Shown in pieces: positions 47,874 through 59,303 of a stretch of 64,000 nt of DNA. The translations under genes were made by a program, and so were the position numbers. The stretch is taken from NCBI GenBank assembly GCA_000027065.2, contig FN543093.2:2980074-3044073 (forward strand), given 5' to 3'. This DNA comes from Cronobacter turicensis z3032. Its GTDB lineage: Bacteria; Pseudomonadota; Gammaproteobacteria; Enterobacterales; Enterobacteriaceae. The notes beneath the pieces were generated by a model. That model was not told the origin of the DNA. It made no database searches and saw only the letters and a program-made list of their open reading frames with translations. How positions within the stretch are numbered: the first letter of the stretch is position 1; each line of letters begins with the position of its first letter.

Positions 47874-49540
47874 CAGGCGCACACCTGTCTGATTAAGCGC
47901 TGGAACACCTGCGCGCCGGCGGTTTCCGGGACGCGCAGTTCAATGATGGTCGCGACCGGCGAGCGCCATGCGCGCGCCATCGTCTCTTTAAGCGCAGCCA
48001 GGCTCTCCGGCGCGTCGTAGTTCAGCGAAAACATCGCCGCCGCAGGCGCAAAGCTGACGTTTTGCGGCATACAGTAGAATTTTTCGCGCTCGCTGGCGGG
48101 CGTCGGGAGCATGGAGAAGATCTGCCCGCCGTTGTTGTTCACGACGATAAGCACGAAAGGCGCGGGCGCGTCGCGCAGGAGCGCCAGCGCGTTGAGATCG
48201 TAAAGCGTGGAGAGATCGCCCAGCACCGCAAGCGTGGGTTTACCGGTGGCGCGCTGCACGCCCGCCGCGGTGGAGACCAGCCCGTCGATGCCGCTCGCGC
48301 CGCGGTTGCCGTAGACCGGATAACCGGCAGGCAACTGCGCCAGCGCATCCACCAGCCGCACCGTCAGGCTGTTGCCGAGAAAAAGTTGTCCATCCGGCGC
48401 CAGAAGTTCCGGCAGCCGGTGCGCCACCTGCGCCTCGCCCCATTCGGTGAGGTCGCGCGCCACGATGCGTTGCGTCTGCGCCGCCAGCCCTTCGAGCGGC
48501 TCGGCCCACGGCATCACGGGATGCGCCGGATGGTGTTCGAGCCAGGCGGAGATATCCGCCACCAGCCGACGCCCGCAATGATGCGCCGGATCGAGCCGCC
48601 CAGGCAGCGGATCGACAATCCAGTACTCCTGCGCACGACACTCGCTTTGCCACTGCAATACGCGTTTACCGGTCAGGCTGCCTCCAAACTGCACGACAAT
48701 CTGCGCCTGCGCCAGCAGCGCGGCGGCATCAGGGTGTGCGAGCCAAAGATCGGCGCATGGCAACGGCTGGCCGGTTTGCGACAGTACATCGCCAATCAGC
48801 GGCCAGCCAAGACGCGCCGCCCACTGCGCGACGGCCTTGCCTTCCTGCGCTGTGAGCCTGCCTGCCAGCACCACGCCGCGCTGTTCGCGCCAGAAGGGCC
48901 AGTCGGCCTGCGTGCTGACGGCCTGCGTATTCTCATAGCGCAACCAGGGCGCATTCATCTGCCACCATTCGCCCGGCGCCTGTTGCCACGCAAGGCCCGT
49001 ATCGTCCAGCTCGCCATAGAGCGGTTCGGCGAACGGGCAGTTGATATGCAGCGCGCCTGCCTTTAGCGCGCCCATTTTTTCATCGATGGCGCTGATAAGC
49101 CAGGCGGCGGGAATGGACGGCGTGGGGCGCGGTAAATCGAGTGCGGCGGCGGGATGCGAGCCAAAAATGGCCTGCTGGCGAATCGCCTGATTTGCGCCGC
49201 AATCAATCAGCTCCGGCGGGCGGTCGGCGGTGATCACCACCAGTTTTTCGCCCGTCAGCCCCGCTTCTATCACTGCGGGGTACAGATTCGCCACCGCCGT
49301 ACCGGACGTAACAATCACCGCCACCGTCTCGCCGCTCGCTTTGGCAAGCCCCAGCGCCAGATGGCCAAGCCCTCGCTCATCGAAATGGGTATGCGGCATA
49401 AACGCCGGATTTTGCGCGGCGGCGAGCGTAAGGGGCGTGGAGCGCGAGCCCGGCGCGATGCAAAGATGGCGCACGCCATGGCGGCTCAGCGCCTCAAGGA
49501 TGACGCCGGCCCAGCGGCGGTTGAAAGTGCTTGTCGACAT
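47873..49540 (-). CDS. menD: SEPHCHC synthase MenD
   Basis: A 555-residue thiamine-diphosphate enzyme adding 2-oxoglutarate-derived succinic semialdehyde to isochorismate. N-terminal [12 protein letters not shown] and [15 protein letters not shown] (with the catalytic Glu of the family) and the cofactor-binding [12 protein letters not shown]...NNNGGQIF segment are visible. ATG 49540 gives the family start; upstream TTG at 49558 is rejected. Separated from menF by 84 bp. Confidence 0.95.
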   Translation of the reverse strand: MSTSTFNRRWAGVILEALSRHGVRHLCIAPGSRSTPLTLAAAQNPAFMPHTHFDERGLGHLALGLAKASGETVAVIVTSGTAVANLYPAVIEAGLTGEKLVVITADRPPELIDCGANQAIRQQAIFGSHPAAALDLPRPTPSIPAAWLISAIDEKMGALKAGALHINCPFAEPLYGELDDTGLAWQQAPGEWWQMNAPWLRYENTQAVSTQADWPFWREQRGVVLAGRLTAQEGKAVAQWAARLGWPLIGDVLSQTGQPLPCADLWLAHPDAAALLAQAQIVVQFGGSLTGKRVLQWQSECRAQEYWIVDPLPGRLDPAHHCGRRLVADISAWLEHHPAHPVMPWAEPLEGLAAQTQRIVARDLTEWGEAQVAHRLPELLAPDGQLFLGNSLTVRLVDALAQLPAGYPVYGNRGASGIDGLVSTAAGVQRATGKPTLAVLGDLSTLYDLNALALLRDAPAPFVLIVVNNNGGQIFSMLPTPASEREKFYCMPQNVSFAPAAAMFSLNYDAPESLAALKETMARAWRSPVATIIELRVPETAGAQVFQRLIRQVCA

Positions 49541-49624
49541 AAGCTTGTCCGATATCAATTTAGCCGGTTTATTATAAAGCCTCGTCGAAATCGAATTTTG
49601 ATATGGGTCGGGTTGTGGCGCGGC

Positions 49625-50914
49625 TCACTGCGCAAGAAGCGTGAGCAGGGCCGCGGCTTTGTTCTCAATTTCCTGCCATTCCAGCGCGGCCTGCGAGCCT
49701 GCCACCAGCCCGGCGCCCGCATACACGCGTATCGTCTCATCCTTAAGCCGCGCCGAGCGCAGGCTGACGCAAAACTCTGATTGCTCCAGCGACAGATACC
49801 CGGCTGAGCCGGCGTACCATTCGCGATCGAACGGCTCATGCTCAGCGATAAAACGACGCGCCGCCTCGCGCGGTAACCCCGCCACCGCGGCGGTAGGCTG
49901 CAACTGACGCAGACACGCCGCGTCGTCCGGTGCGTAAAGCCGCGCCGTGATAGCGCATTTCAGATGCTGCACCCGCCGCAGCCGCACCACTTCAGGCAAC
50001 CGCGCAGAGATACTATGCGCAATCGCCTGTAGCCGCTCGCGAATATCTTCCACTACCAGCGCATTTTCACGCTGATTTTTATCATCGGCCAGCAGCCATG
50101 CGGCGCGCGCCTGCGCCTGCTCGTCGTCAGGAAGATTCTCCACCGTGCCCGCCAGCGCCTCGGTGTCAAGCGCCAGCCCGCGGCGCCGCCACAGCCGCTC
50201 CGGCGTGGAGCCGAGAAACGCCTCGCGCGCGCTGAACGCCAGATAAAAATGGTAGCAATGGTGATTGGCTTCACGGCTTGCGGCCATCAGGGCGGTCGCA
50301 TCAGGAGGCGCGACAAAACGCAGATCGGTGGCGCGCGCCAGCACCACTTTGGCGATGTCGCCGCGTTCGATAGCGCTCGTCGCCGCGCCGACCAGCTGCG
50401 TCCACGGCTGCGCCTGTGGGACATCGCAGCGGCTGACGCGGCGCGGTGGGCGTTGCATCAGCGTTTGTCGCGCCGGTTGTAGGTTATGAATGAGCGGCTT
50501 TAAGGCCTGCGCCGCCCTTTGTTGCGAGCAGGCGCTGTAGATCGTCACAATCAGCCAGGCGCGATTCTCCTCCCGGCGCAACTCCAGACGCGGGACGAAG
50601 AAAAGCCCGTTTTGCGGATCAAACGCGTTCAGCCCCCATGCGCGCAGCCCTGGCGTATCCGCATGCTGGCGCAAAAACACCTGCGCCTCGTTAAGACTTG
50701 AGAATGTGCACGCCGCGCCAAGCGTGGCGGTCTCTTCATGACCCTCGCGAGAACGCCAGTAAAACTGCGGGAAACCAGGCTGCGCGCCAAGCCAGGCGAG
50801 AAAATCACAGGATTCAGGGGAAAATTCAAAGGCGCAACGCCAGAGGCCGGGCGTATCCGGCGCGTCGGCAAGCGCCTTTTCAGCCAGCGCCTGCGCAGCG
50901 GCGAGGGTATTCAC
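49625..50914 (-). CDS. menF: Isochorismate synthase MenF
   Basis: A 429-residue chorismate-utilising enzyme committing chorismate to menaquinone. Conserved blocks are GDIAKVVLARATDL, FLGSTPERLWRR, LAGTV, PTAAVAGLPREAA and the C-terminal VYAGAGLVAGS. The start is GTG at 50914 with AGGA seven bases upstream. It leads the men cluster; promoter presumably lies in the 51-bp gap before the elaB terminator. Confidence 0.94.
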   Translation of the reverse strand: MNTLAAAQALAEKALADAPDTPGLWRCAFEFSPESCDFLAWLGAQPGFPQFYWRSREGHEETATLGAACTFSSLNEAQVFLRQHADTPGLRAWGLNAFDPQNGLFFVPRLELRREENRAWLIVTIYSACSQQRAAQALKPLIHNLQPARQTLMQRPPRRVSRCDVPQAQPWTQLVGAATSAIERGDIAKVVLARATDLRFVAPPDATALMAASREANHHCYHFYLAFSAREAFLGSTPERLWRRRGLALDTEALAGTVENLPDDEQAQARAAWLLADDKNQRENALVVEDIRERLQAIAHSISARLPEVVRLRRVQHLKCAITARLYAPDDAACLRQLQPTAAVAGLPREAARRFIAEHEPFDREWYAGSAGYLSLEQSEFCVSLRSARLKDETIRVYAGAGLVAGSQAALEWQEIENKAAALLTLLAQ

Positions 50915-50965
50915 AGGTTTCCTTTCCTTTGCTTAAAACCATGCATTCTACAGGGTCTTAAAGGC

Positions 50966-50997
50966 AAAAAAAATGGCGCACCCGAAATGGATGCGCC
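50966..50997 (-). terminator. Intrinsic terminator of elaB
   Basis: The minus strand has a nine-pair stem (50989-50997 with 50975-50983) followed by an eight-base T-run (plus-strand A-run 50966-50973), 20 bp after the elaB stop. Confidence 0.8.
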
Positions 50998-51017
50998 GGT
51001 GCGCGATGTGCCGTGAA

Positions 51018-51329
51018 TTAACGGCGGGCTAACAGCAGGCCCAGCACCAGACCTGCGGCGGCGCCGATACCTACGCCCTGCCACGGTTTTTCATGCACAT
51101 AGTCATCGGCACGATAGACCGCCTGTTTGGCGCGGAAGTAGTAGTTGTCGGACGCCGTGCTGACGCGGCTTTTCACGTCATGCAGCGCCTGCTCAGCGCG
51201 GGCTTTCAGCTCAACATATTTTTGATCCGCCGGGTCGCCGGAAGAACGCAGGATCTCTTCCAGAGTATCGCTCAGCAGGGTCAGATCATCGTCTACGCGC
51301 GTTTCATAAGGTTGTGAAGATAAAGGCAT
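51018..51329 (-). CDS. elaB: Ribosome-associated tail-anchored membrane protein ElaB
   Basis: A 103-residue DUF883-family protein: a helical, coiled-coil-like cytoplasmic part (residues 15-75) and a C-terminal membrane anchor (VGIGAAAGLVLGLLLARR). E. coli ElaB is tail-anchored, associates with ribosomes in stationary phase and is RpoS-regulated. ATG 51329 with GGAG seven bases upstream is chosen over an upstream in-frame start. Confidence 0.93.
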   Translation of the reverse strand: MPLSSQPYETRVDDDLTLLSDTLEEILRSSGDPADQKYVELKARAEQALHDVKSRVSTASDNYYFRAKQAVYRADDYVHEKPWQGVGIGAAAGLVLGLLLARR

Positions 51330-51378
51330 AACTGGTCTCCGTGTTAACAAGTTACCGGTTTGCTAACTATAGACACTC

Positions 51379-51849
51379 TCACGCTTTTTTGCCTGGACGC
51401 GGTTCGCGCCGCATCCCGATGTGCGGTATGCCGTCTTCGTCATAGATATCGGTGGCGGGAACAAAGCCAAACTGCGCGTAAAATGCCTGGAGATGCGCCT
51501 GTGCGCTCAGGTATAGCGGGCTCTGCGGCCAGTTGCGCTCGCAGCTCTCCACGGCGCGTTTCATCAGCGCTACCCCCAGCTTTTCACCCCGCGCGGCGCC
51601 GGAAACAATGACCCGCCCTATCGCAACTGGTGTGTGTGGATCGTCACTTTTCAGAATCCTCGCATAAGCAATCAGCTTGTTATCGCGCCAGGCGAGCAGA
51701 TGGCGGTTCTCGCCCACCAGATCTTCACCATCCACATCCAGATAAGGGCACGTTTGTTCAACCACAAACACTTCACAGCGCAGCTTCAGCAGCGCGTATA
51801 ACGTCGGGACATCCAGTTCGGCGTGATGTTTATCCTGCCAGTCGATCAT
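51379..51849 (-). CDS. elaA: GNAT family N-acetyltransferase ElaA
   Basis: A 156-residue GNAT protein matching E. coli ElaA (153 residues). The opening [20 protein letters not shown] and the acetyl-CoA-binding V-x-x-x-x-R-G-x-x-L/A motif ([15 protein letters not shown]) are conserved. Substrate unknown. An AGGAGCCC-like site precedes ATG. Divergent from elaC with 73 bp between starts. Confidence 0.92.
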   Translation of the reverse strand: MIDWQDKHHAELDVPTLYALLKLRCEVFVVEQTCPYLDVDGEDLVGENRHLLAWRDNKLIAYARILKSDDPHTPVAIGRVIVSGAARGEKLGVALMKRAVESCERNWPQSPLYLSAQAHLQAFYAQFGFVPATDIYDEDGIPHIGMRREPRPGKKA

Positions 51850-51922
51850 ATTGGGCTCCAGAATGTACGGCGATCCTCGTTATACTAAAAGCTTTCGCTC
51901 AATCGTACAGAGTAAATTGCTC

Positions 51923-52837
51923 ATGGAACTGACATTTTTAGGCACCAGCGCCGGGCTGCCCTCGACGACCCGCAATGTGACGGCCATCGTGCTGAACCCG
52001 CAAAATAATCAGTCGGGGCTATGGCTTTTTGACTGCGGCGAGGCCACCCAGCACCAGATGCTGCGCGCCAGCGCCAACCCCGGCAAGATAGAGAAAATCT
52101 TTATCACGCACCTGCATGGCGATCACATCTTCGGGTTGCCGGGCCTGCTGTGCAGCCGCTCCATGGCGGGCTGCGAGACGCCGCTTGAGGTTTATGGCCC
52201 GAAAGGCATCGCCGAATTTATCGAAACTACGCTGCGCCTGAGCGGCTCCTGGACCAGCTACCCGCTGAGCGTTCATGAGATAACCGAAGGACAGCTGTTT
52301 GACGACAGCGAGCTTACCGTTACCGCATTCCCGCTCACGCACCCTGTAGAGTGTTACGGCTATCGCATTGAAGAGCATGATAAGCCCGGCGCGCTGGACG
52401 CGGCGCGCCTTAAGGCGGCGGGCGTCGCGCCAGGGCCGCTGTTTCAGCAGCTTAAGCGTGGCGAGACAGTGACGCTTGATGACGGACGCACGCTATGCGG
52501 CGCCGATTACCTGAGTGCGCCGCGTCCTGGCAAAAAGATAGCGATTTTCGGCGATACCGCCCCGACGCCGCAGGCAGTGGCCCTCGCCCGTGATGTGGAT
52601 GTGATGGTCCATGAAACCACGCTTGAAGCGGCGATGGCGGAGAAAGCCAACGGCCGCGGACATTCAACCACGCAGCAGGCGGCGACGGTGGCGAAAGACG
52701 CGGGCGCGAAGCGTCTGGTGATGACGCATTTCAGCTCACGCTACGGCGCGGAAGACTGCCAGCGGCTCCTCGCGGAGTGCCAGGCCGTGTTCCCGGCAAG
52801 CGAGCTGGCGGAAGATTTCCTGACTATTACGGTATAG
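51923..52837 (+). CDS. elaC: Ribonuclease BN/Z (ElaC)
   Basis: A 304-residue metallo-beta-lactamase-fold RNase Z family enzyme (also called rbn) that trims tRNA 3' ends and has endo/exonuclease activity on some RNAs. Zinc ligands H63-x-H65-x-D67-H68 ([13 protein letters not shown]), a later FGDT Asp, and HFSSRY are present. ATG 51923 gives the conserved [11 protein letters not shown] start; upstream in-frame codons overlap the elaA promoter and are rejected. Confidence 0.94.
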   Translation: MELTFLGTSAGLPSTTRNVTAIVLNPQNNQSGLWLFDCGEATQHQMLRASANPGKIEKIFITHLHGDHIFGLPGLLCSRSMAGCETPLEVYGPKGIAEFIETTLRLSGSWTSYPLSVHEITEGQLFDDSELTVTAFPLTHPVECYGYRIEEHDKPGALDAARLKAAGVAPGPLFQQLKRGETVTLDDGRTLCGADYLSAPRPGKKIAIFGDTAPTPQAVALARDVDVMVHETTLEAAMAEKANGRGHSTTQQAATVAKDAGAKRLVMTHFSSRYGAEDCQRLLAECQAVFPASELAEDFLTITV

Positions 52838-52844
52838 TGCCCAT

Positions 52845-52873
52845 AAAAAACCGCCGATAAACGGCGGTTTTTT
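52845..52873. terminator. Bidirectional terminator between elaC and nuoN
   Basis: A 12-bp stem (52845-52856 with 52862-52873) starting with six As and ending with six Ts gives an intrinsic terminator on both strands, serving elaC (plus) and the nuo operon (minus, ending at nuoN). Confidence 0.9.
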
Positions 52874-52889
52874 AGCTTAAGCGCATGGC

Positions 52890-54347
52890 TTACATCAGCG
52901 GTTTCGCCAGCTGCACCAGCGTAATCAGCGGCTGCGGCCAGACACCCAGCACCAGTACCAGCAGCGCGGAGATCAGTACCACGACGCCGCCCGCGCTGTA
53001 CGCCCAGTTGGACGGTACGTCGCGGTTAAGCTGCTGCGGCGCGTTCAGGTACAGACTCACCGCTACGCGCAGGTAGTAGTAGAGGCCAATCGCAGAACCC
53101 ACCACCACAGCGCCGGTCAGCCACCACAGGTTAGACTGCACACCCACGGCCAGCACGTAGAATTTACCGATAAAGCCCAGCGTCATCGGAATACCCGCCA
53201 GCGACAGCATCATCACGGTCATCACGGCCGACAGGATCGGACGGTGCCAGAACAGACCGCGGTAGGAGTAGAGCGAATCCGCGTCCGGTCCGCGATACGG
53301 GCTGGACATCAGGCTCACCACGCCGAACGCGCCGAGGCTGCTGAAGAGATAACCCGCCAGGTAAACGCCCACGGCTTCCATCGACATTTCGCCGCTTTTC
53401 AGCGCAATCAGCGCGACCAGCAGATAGCCCAGATGCGAGATGGAGGAGTAACCAAGCAGACGTTTAATGTTGGTCTGGGTCAGCGCCATCAGGTTACCGA
53501 AGATGATGGAGGCGAAGGCGAGCACGCCTAACACCACGCGTACCGCCTCGCTGTCACCTAGCGGCGCGTAGAGGAACAGACGCATCACCACGCCGAAGAT
53601 AGCGATTTTGCTCGCGGTCGCCAGGAACGTGGAAACCGGCGCAGGCGCGCCCTGGTAGACATCCGGCGTCCAGAGGTGGAACGGCACCAGAGAGAGCTTA
53701 AAGCCGAGGCCGACAATCATCAGGCCCAGACCCGCCAGCAGCAGCGGCTCGCTCAGCATGTTGTCCGCGAGGCTCTTACCGAGCGTGACGAACGACAGGC
53801 TGCCGGACTGCGCGTATACCAGCGCCATACCAAACAGCAGGAAGGACGAGGCCGCGGCAGACAGGATGGTGTATTTGATAGCCGCTTCCAGCGAGCGTTT
53901 CTGACGAAATGCGTAACCGACCAGGCCAAACAGCGGCAGAGAGATAAGCTCGATACCCAGGAACAGCGCCGCCAGATGATTGGCGTTCGCCAGCAGAATA
54001 CCGCCCAGTGCGGCAATCAGCACCAGCAGGTAGAACTCTTCCTTGTTATCGTTGTAGCCCTGTAGCCACGGATAGGCGAAGGTGCAGGTGGCGAGGCTCG
54101 CCAGCAGCACCAGACCGGTATACAGCATGGCGTAACCGTCCACGCGCATCAGCGGCGTGACGTCCATCGCACCTGCCTGACCCACGAACCACAGCGACAG
54201 CAGCGCGGCGTTCAGGCCGACAACAGACAGCGTGGCGTTGAGGAAGTGATTACGTCGCCACGCAATGGAGAGCATCACAACTACCACCGTCAATCCGACG
54301 ATCAGCAGCGGTAGCAGCGCGATCAATTGTTGAGTAGTTATTGTCAT
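52890..54347 (-). CDS. nuoN: NADH-quinone oxidoreductase subunit N
   Basis: A 485-residue antiporter-like membrane subunit of complex I, same length as E. coli NuoN, with about 14 helices. Its proton-channel segments include the family motif [14 protein letters not shown] and Lys-bearing helices such as [21 protein letters not shown]. Last gene of the operon, six bases after nuoM. Confidence 0.96.
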   Translation of the reverse strand: MTITTQQLIALLPLLIVGLTVVVVMLSIAWRRNHFLNATLSVVGLNAALLSLWFVGQAGAMDVTPLMRVDGYAMLYTGLVLLASLATCTFAYPWLQGYNDNKEEFYLLVLIAALGGILLANANHLAALFLGIELISLPLFGLVGYAFRQKRSLEAAIKYTILSAAASSFLLFGMALVYAQSGSLSFVTLGKSLADNMLSEPLLLAGLGLMIVGLGFKLSLVPFHLWTPDVYQGAPAPVSTFLATASKIAIFGVVMRLFLYAPLGDSEAVRVVLGVLAFASIIFGNLMALTQTNIKRLLGYSSISHLGYLLVALIALKSGEMSMEAVGVYLAGYLFSSLGAFGVVSLMSSPYRGPDADSLYSYRGLFWHRPILSAVMTVMMLSLAGIPMTLGFIGKFYVLAVGVQSNLWWLTGAVVVGSAIGLYYYLRVAVSLYLNAPQQLNRDVPSNWAYSAGGVVVLISALLVLVLGVWPQPLITLVQLAKPLM

Positions 54348-54353
54348 GGCGAA

Positions 54354-55883
54354 TTACGGCCTTGTAGTTGAAACAGAATCGGTAAACCACTGCTGAATAT
54401 TGCTCATCGCCGAATGGGATGTATCCAGAATTGGCTGGGGATAAAAGCCCAGCAGTACCAGAAGCACCACCAGCAGCAGGATCATAAACAGCTCGCGCGG
54501 CGACAGGCCGCGAATCTCCTGACTCGCCGCTTCGCTCTTCGGCTGGCCGAAGTACGCGCGATGCAGCATCGCCAGCGAGTAAACGGACGCGAATACCAGA
54601 CCGAAGGTCGAAATCACGGTAATCACCGGGACGACCTGGAAGCTGCCGAACAGGATCATGAATTCGCCGACGAAGTTACCGGTGCCCGGCATACCGAGCG
54701 TCGCCACGGCAAAGAACATCGACAGCGCCGGCAGCCACCTGATTTTGCTCCACAGGCCGCCCATCTGGCGCATATCGCGAGTATGCAGACGCTCATAGAG
54801 CTGGCCGCACAGAATAAACAGACCCGCCGCGGAAAGACCGTGAGCGATCATCTGGATAACCGCGCCCTGATAAGCAAGCTGGCTGCCGGTGTAGATGGCG
54901 ATCAGCACAAAGCCCATGTGGGAAACGGAGGTGTAGGCGATAAGACGTTTGATGTCGTACTGGGTAAAGGCCATCCACGCGCCGTAGAAGATGCCAATCA
55001 CACCAAGCCACATGGCGATCGGGGCGAATTCCGCGGAAGCGTTCGGGAACAGCGGCAGCGCGAAGCGCAGCAGACCGTAGGCCGCGGTTTTCAGCAGAAT
55101 ACCCGCGAGGTCAACAGAGCCTGCGGTCGGAGCCTGAGAGTGCGCGTCCGGCAGCCAGCCGTGCAGCGGCACCACCGGCATTTTCACCGCAAACGCGATG
55201 AAGAAGCCCAGCATCAGCAGATATTCAACACCGTGGGACATCGGCGTTTTCAGCAGGCGTTCATAGTTGAACGTCCACTCGCCCGTGGCGTTGTAGTGCA
55301 CAAACACCAGCGCCAGGATAGCAATCAACATCACCAGACCGCTCGCCTGGGTATAGATGAAGAATTTGGTCGCCGCCGTGATACGCGTTTTACCGTCCGA
55401 TGCCTTATGGCCCCACAGGGCAATCAGGAAGTACATCGGCACCAGCATCATTTCCCAGAAGAAGAAGAACAGGAACATGTCGATGGCGAGGAACACGCCG
55501 ATAACGCCGCCCAGGATCCACATCAGGTTGAGGTGGAAGAAGCCCTGGTATTTTTCAATTTCATTCCACGAGCAGAGCACCGCCAGCACGCCGAGCAGGC
55601 CCGTCAGCACTACCATCAGCAGCGACAGACCGTCGATGGCTAAGTGGATGGTGATCCCAAAACGCGGGATCCAGTCGAGAATGTACTGGTCCTGCCACTT
55701 CGGAAACTCACCGGATTGCGTCAGGGAGTAGCCGCCCTGCAACCAGAGTTGCAGGCCGAGCGCCAGCGTCAGCCCCATGGTAATCAGCGCAATCCAGCGC
55801 GGCACCTTGACGCCGAAGCGTTCGGTCTGCCAGCACAGGAAGCCGCCGATAAAGGGAATCAGTATTAGCCAGGGTAGTAACAT
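54354..55883 (-). CDS. nuoM: NADH-quinone oxidoreductase subunit M
   Basis: A 509-residue Mrp-antiporter-like proton-pumping subunit of complex I. About 14 helices, with the characteristic PVVPLHGWLPDAHSQAP segment and the channel Glu in FFFWEMMLVPMYFLI. Separated from nuoL by 155 bp, an unusually wide gap in an otherwise tight operon, as also in E. coli. Confidence 0.96.
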   Translation of the reverse strand: MLLPWLILIPFIGGFLCWQTERFGVKVPRWIALITMGLTLALGLQLWLQGGYSLTQSGEFPKWQDQYILDWIPRFGITIHLAIDGLSLLMVVLTGLLGVLAVLCSWNEIEKYQGFFHLNLMWILGGVIGVFLAIDMFLFFFFWEMMLVPMYFLIALWGHKASDGKTRITAATKFFIYTQASGLVMLIAILALVFVHYNATGEWTFNYERLLKTPMSHGVEYLLMLGFFIAFAVKMPVVPLHGWLPDAHSQAPTAGSVDLAGILLKTAAYGLLRFALPLFPNASAEFAPIAMWLGVIGIFYGAWMAFTQYDIKRLIAYTSVSHMGFVLIAIYTGSQLAYQGAVIQMIAHGLSAAGLFILCGQLYERLHTRDMRQMGGLWSKIRWLPALSMFFAVATLGMPGTGNFVGEFMILFGSFQVVPVITVISTFGLVFASVYSLAMLHRAYFGQPKSEAASQEIRGLSPRELFMILLLVVLLVLLGFYPQPILDTSHSAMSNIQQWFTDSVSTTRP

Positions 55884-56038
55884 GGCGATTTTTGTTCCTT
55901 GTTTAAGTCCAGCTCAGGCTATCTTACTCGCCACCGTGAACCCTGCTGCGCGCAGAAGGTGTCCACGGTGACTTCGCTGATAACGCCTGTCCTTTCAGAC
56001 TTGATTTTCAACGAATTCTTTTAAAATTCACTTATGAA

Positions 56039-57877
56039 TCAACGCAACACCATCAGCAACACCAGCACGACCACCGCACCAATGCTCATTGAGGCCACAT
56101 ACCAGCGCAGGTAGCCGTTCTCGCTCAGCAGCAGACCGCGGCCTGCGTAGCGGGAAAGGATGGCCGGAATGTTCATCAGCGCATTCAGCGGATCGCGTTG
56201 CAGCAGCCAGGCGATGCCCAGGAAAGGCTTGACGAACACTTTGTCATACAGCCAGTCGAAGCCCCAGGCGTGATACCACCAGGTGCCGAAGAAACGACCC
56301 GGCGCGCTCTTGGCGACGGCGCTGACCAGCGTACGCTTGCCAAGCCACAGCCAGGCGGCGATCAGGATACCGACAATCGCTACCACGCCCGAGGTGATTT
56401 CCAGCGCCATTTTGCCTTCGTGACCGAAGTGGTTTTCCGGCAATACGCCCGCCAGCGGCGGCGTAATCAGCGCGCCGACAAAGGTGGAAAGCACCAGCAG
56501 CACGATAAGCGGCAGATGATGGGTAATCCCCTTCCCTGCGTGTGCGTGAATTTTTTCTTCGCCGTGGAACACGATGAAAATCATGCGGAAGGTATAGATG
56601 GACGTCAGGAACGCGCCCACCAGACCCGCCAGCATTAAGTAGTTATGACCGTTGGCAGCAGCGCCCCACAGAATTTCATCTTTACTGTAGAAGCCTGCGG
56701 TCACGACCGGCAGTGCCGCAAGGGCTGCGCCGCCCACCAGGAAACAGGCGTAAACCAGCGGAATGGATTTACGCAGGCCGCCCATTTTGAAGATGTTCTG
56801 CTCGTGGTGGCACGCCAGAATGACGGAGCCGGACGAGAGGAACAGCAGCGCTTTAAAGAACGCGTGCGTCATCAGGTGGAAAATCGCCGCATCCCACGCC
56901 TGGACGCCAAGCGCCAGGAACATGTAGCCAATCTGGCTCATGGTGGAGTAGGCGAGTACGCGTTTGATGTCGGTCTGCACCAGCGCGGCGAAGCCCGCCA
57001 GCACCAGCGTAATGGCGCCGACGATACCGACCAGATGCAGCACGTCCGGCGTCAGCAGGAACAGACCGTGGGTACGGGCAATCAGGTAAACGCCCGCGGT
57101 CACCATGGTCGCCGCGTGGATCAGCGCAGAAACCGGCGTCGGGCCCGCCATCGCATCCGCAAGCCAGGTCTGGAGCGGAAGCTGTGCGGATTTACCGACC
57201 GCGCCGCCGAGCAGCATCAGCGTCGCCCAACGCAACATTTCATTGCCATTAGCGAAGTGCTGCGGCGCCAGTTCCACCATTTCGCGGAAGTTCAGCGTGC
57301 CGAGTTCGTTGTAGAGAATAAACAGCGCGAACGCGAGGAAGACGTCGCCCACACGGGTTACGACAAACGCTTTCATCGCCGCGGCGCCGTTCTTCGGATC
57401 GGTGTAGTAGAAGCCGATCAGCAGATAGGAGCAGAGACCCACGCCTTCCCAGCCGAGGTACATCAACAGCAGGTTATCGGAGAGCACCAGTACAACCATG
57501 CTCGCGATAAAGAGGTTGGTGTACGCGAAAAAGCGGGAGTAGCCCTCTTCGCCGCGCATATACCAGGACGCGAACATGTGGATCAGGAAGCCTACGCCGG
57601 TAACCACAGAAAGCATGGTCAGCGAAAGGCCATCCAGCACCAGGTTGACGCCGATGTTGAAATCGCCAACTGACATCCAGGTCCACAGCGGCAGCGAGAA
57701 TGCCTGCTTACCGTTATTAAAGAAATCAATGCCAGCGTAAGCGGTGACCAGCGCCGCCAGGCCCACAGAGCCGACCCCAATCGTCGCGGAGAGGTTTTCC
57801 GACCAGCGACCACGGGAGAAGGCGAGCAGAATATAGCCAATCAATGGCAAAATAATGGTTAATGCGAGCAGGTTCAT
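56039..57877 (-). CDS. nuoL: NADH-quinone oxidoreductase subunit L
   Basis: A 612-residue distal proton-pumping subunit of complex I with about 16 helices and a long lateral amphipathic helix near the C terminus that braces NuoM and NuoN. Key segments are [39 protein letters not shown] and [17 protein letters not shown]. Its start overlaps the nuoK stop by four bases. Confidence 0.96.
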   Translation of the reverse strand: MNLLALTIILPLIGYILLAFSRGRWSENLSATIGVGSVGLAALVTAYAGIDFFNNGKQAFSLPLWTWMSVGDFNIGVNLVLDGLSLTMLSVVTGVGFLIHMFASWYMRGEEGYSRFFAYTNLFIASMVVLVLSDNLLLMYLGWEGVGLCSYLLIGFYYTDPKNGAAAMKAFVVTRVGDVFLAFALFILYNELGTLNFREMVELAPQHFANGNEMLRWATLMLLGGAVGKSAQLPLQTWLADAMAGPTPVSALIHAATMVTAGVYLIARTHGLFLLTPDVLHLVGIVGAITLVLAGFAALVQTDIKRVLAYSTMSQIGYMFLALGVQAWDAAIFHLMTHAFFKALLFLSSGSVILACHHEQNIFKMGGLRKSIPLVYACFLVGGAALAALPVVTAGFYSKDEILWGAAANGHNYLMLAGLVGAFLTSIYTFRMIFIVFHGEEKIHAHAGKGITHHLPLIVLLVLSTFVGALITPPLAGVLPENHFGHEGKMALEITSGVVAIVGILIAAWLWLGKRTLVSAVAKSAPGRFFGTWWYHAWGFDWLYDKVFVKPFLGIAWLLQRDPLNALMNIPAILSRYAGRGLLLSENGYLRWYVASMSIGAVVVLVLLMVLR

Positions 57878-58176
57878 CCACGCATCTCACTTACTGAATC
57901 GATATTCAGGTTCTGGCGACGACGATGGAGTTGCAGCAGCAGCGCGAGGCCGATACTGGCTTCCGCCGCGGCTAAGCTAATCGCCAGGATATACATTATC
58001 TGACCGTCAGTCTGGCCCCAGTAGCTGCCTGCAACCACGAAAGCGAGCGCGGCGGCGTTAATCATGATTTCCAGCCCAATCAGCATAAACAGCAGATTGC
58101 GACGGATAACCAGACCGGTCAGACCCAGGACGAACAGAATAGCCGCCAGGATCAGTCCATGTTGTAACGGGATCAT
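57874..58176 (-). CDS. nuoK: NADH-quinone oxidoreductase subunit K
   Basis: A 100-residue complex I membrane subunit with three helices; the two conserved membrane Glu residues lie in [14 protein letters not shown] and [13 protein letters not shown] and take part in proton translocation. Starts and ends overlap nuoJ and nuoL by four bases each. Confidence 0.96.
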   Translation of the reverse strand: MIPLQHGLILAAILFVLGLTGLVIRRNLLFMLIGLEIMINAAALAFVVAGSYWGQTDGQIMYILAISLAAAEASIGLALLLQLHRRRQNLNIDSVSEMRG

Positions 58177-58736
58177 GCGCGCTCCTCCGTTTTTCTTTTC
58201 GACGCGTCCGACGGAGCACCGCCGCGCACGCTTACCACATCGCCCGCTTTCTCTTCACGGCCAAGATGGAAAGCCACGACCAGGCCCGCCAACAGCAACA
58301 TGGAAGCGAGTTCCACCGCCAGTACGTAAGTCTTGAACAGGTCGGTACCGACGGCTTTTGCGCTAATTGGGTTGCCTTCAATGCCCTGATCGTTAACGCC
58401 CAGAATGGCGTAGACAATCACTACCAGCAGGACGGCCGAGAGAATGCCAGGGCCAATCCAGATCTGCGGTTTGAGCCATTCGCGCTCCTGACGCACCACG
58501 GAATCGCCGAGGTTCAGCATCATGACCACGAACACAAAGAGCACCATGATGGCGCCTGCGTAGACGATGATTTCCAGCGCACCGGCGAAGTAAGCGCCGA
58601 GTGAGAAAAAGACGCCTGCGATCGCCAACAGCGAAATGATCAGGTACAGCAGCGCGTGTACCGGATTGCTGTGGGTGATCACCCGGGCGGTGGTCAGGAC
58701 CGCCACAAGGGCGCAGATATAAAAAGCGAATTCCAT
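58173..58736 (-). CDS. nuoJ: NADH-quinone oxidoreductase subunit J
   Basis: A 187-residue complex I membrane subunit with five helices. The conserved [20 protein letters not shown] helix with a pi-bulge is central to quinone-coupled proton pumping. It is three residues longer than I recall for E. coli, at a variable C-terminal tail. 10 bp after nuoI; overlaps nuoK by four bases. Confidence 0.95.
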   Translation of the reverse strand: MEFAFYICALVAVLTTARVITHSNPVHALLYLIISLLAIAGVFFSLGAYFAGALEIIVYAGAIMVLFVFVVMMLNLGDSVVRQEREWLKPQIWIGPGILSAVLLVVIVYAILGVNDQGIEGNPISAKAVGTDLFKTYVLAVELASMLLLAGLVVAFHLGREEKAGDVVSVRGGAPSDASKRKTEERA

Positions 58737-58746
58737 TCCTGACTCC

Positions 58747-59289
58747 TTAAGGTAACAGGCCTTTGACGTCGATAGGTTTGGCTTCGTTTTCCGCGTCGCC
58801 TTTATCTTTGCCGTCGATTGCCATACCCGCCATCCGGTAGAAGTTATATTCCGGGTATTTGCCCGGACCGGAGATCAGCAGGTCCTCTTTTTCATACACC
58901 AGATCCTGGCGCTTAAACTCGCCCAGCTCGAAATCCGGCGTCAGCTGGATAGCGGTGGTCGGGCAGGCCTCTTCGCACATACCGCAGAAAATGCAGCGTG
59001 AGAAGTTGATGCGGAAAAACTCTGGATACCAGCGGCCATCTTTCGTCTCCGCTTTTTGCAGAGAGATACAGCCCACCGGGCAGGCGACCGCACAGAGGTT
59101 ACAGGCCACACAGCGCTCCTGACCGTCCGGATCGCGCGTCAGCACGATACGGCCGCGGTAGCGCGGCGGCAGATAAACCGGCTCTTCCGGATACATGCGC
59201 GTTTCGCGTTTGGAAAACGCGTGCAGGCCAATCATCCAGATACTGCGTAGTTGGGTGCCGAAACCAACCACTATGTCTTTCAATGTCAT
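58747..59289 (-). CDS. nuoI: NADH-quinone oxidoreductase subunit I
   Basis: A 180-residue 8Fe ferredoxin-like subunit of the complex I connecting arm. Two C-x2-C-x2-C-x3-C-P motifs bind 4Fe-4S clusters N6a and N6b ([12 protein letters not shown] and [12 protein letters not shown]). ATG 59289 gives the conserved [13 protein letters not shown] start; upstream in-frame residues are not conserved. 14 bp after nuoH. Confidence 0.96.
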   Translation of the reverse strand: MTLKDIVVGFGTQLRSIWMIGLHAFSKRETRMYPEEPVYLPPRYRGRIVLTRDPDGQERCVACNLCAVACPVGCISLQKAETKDGRWYPEFFRINFSRCIFCGMCEEACPTTAIQLTPDFELGEFKRQDLVYEKEDLLISGPGKYPEYNFYRMAGMAIDGKDKGDAENEAKPIDVKGLLP

Positions 59290-59303
59290 GGTTTTCTCAC
59301 CCC

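Noticed and set aside
54414..55643. A 409-codon open frame antisense to nuoM
   Set aside because: The translation is dominated by His, Gln and Arg from reversed hydrophobic codons; nuoM is certain on the other strand.
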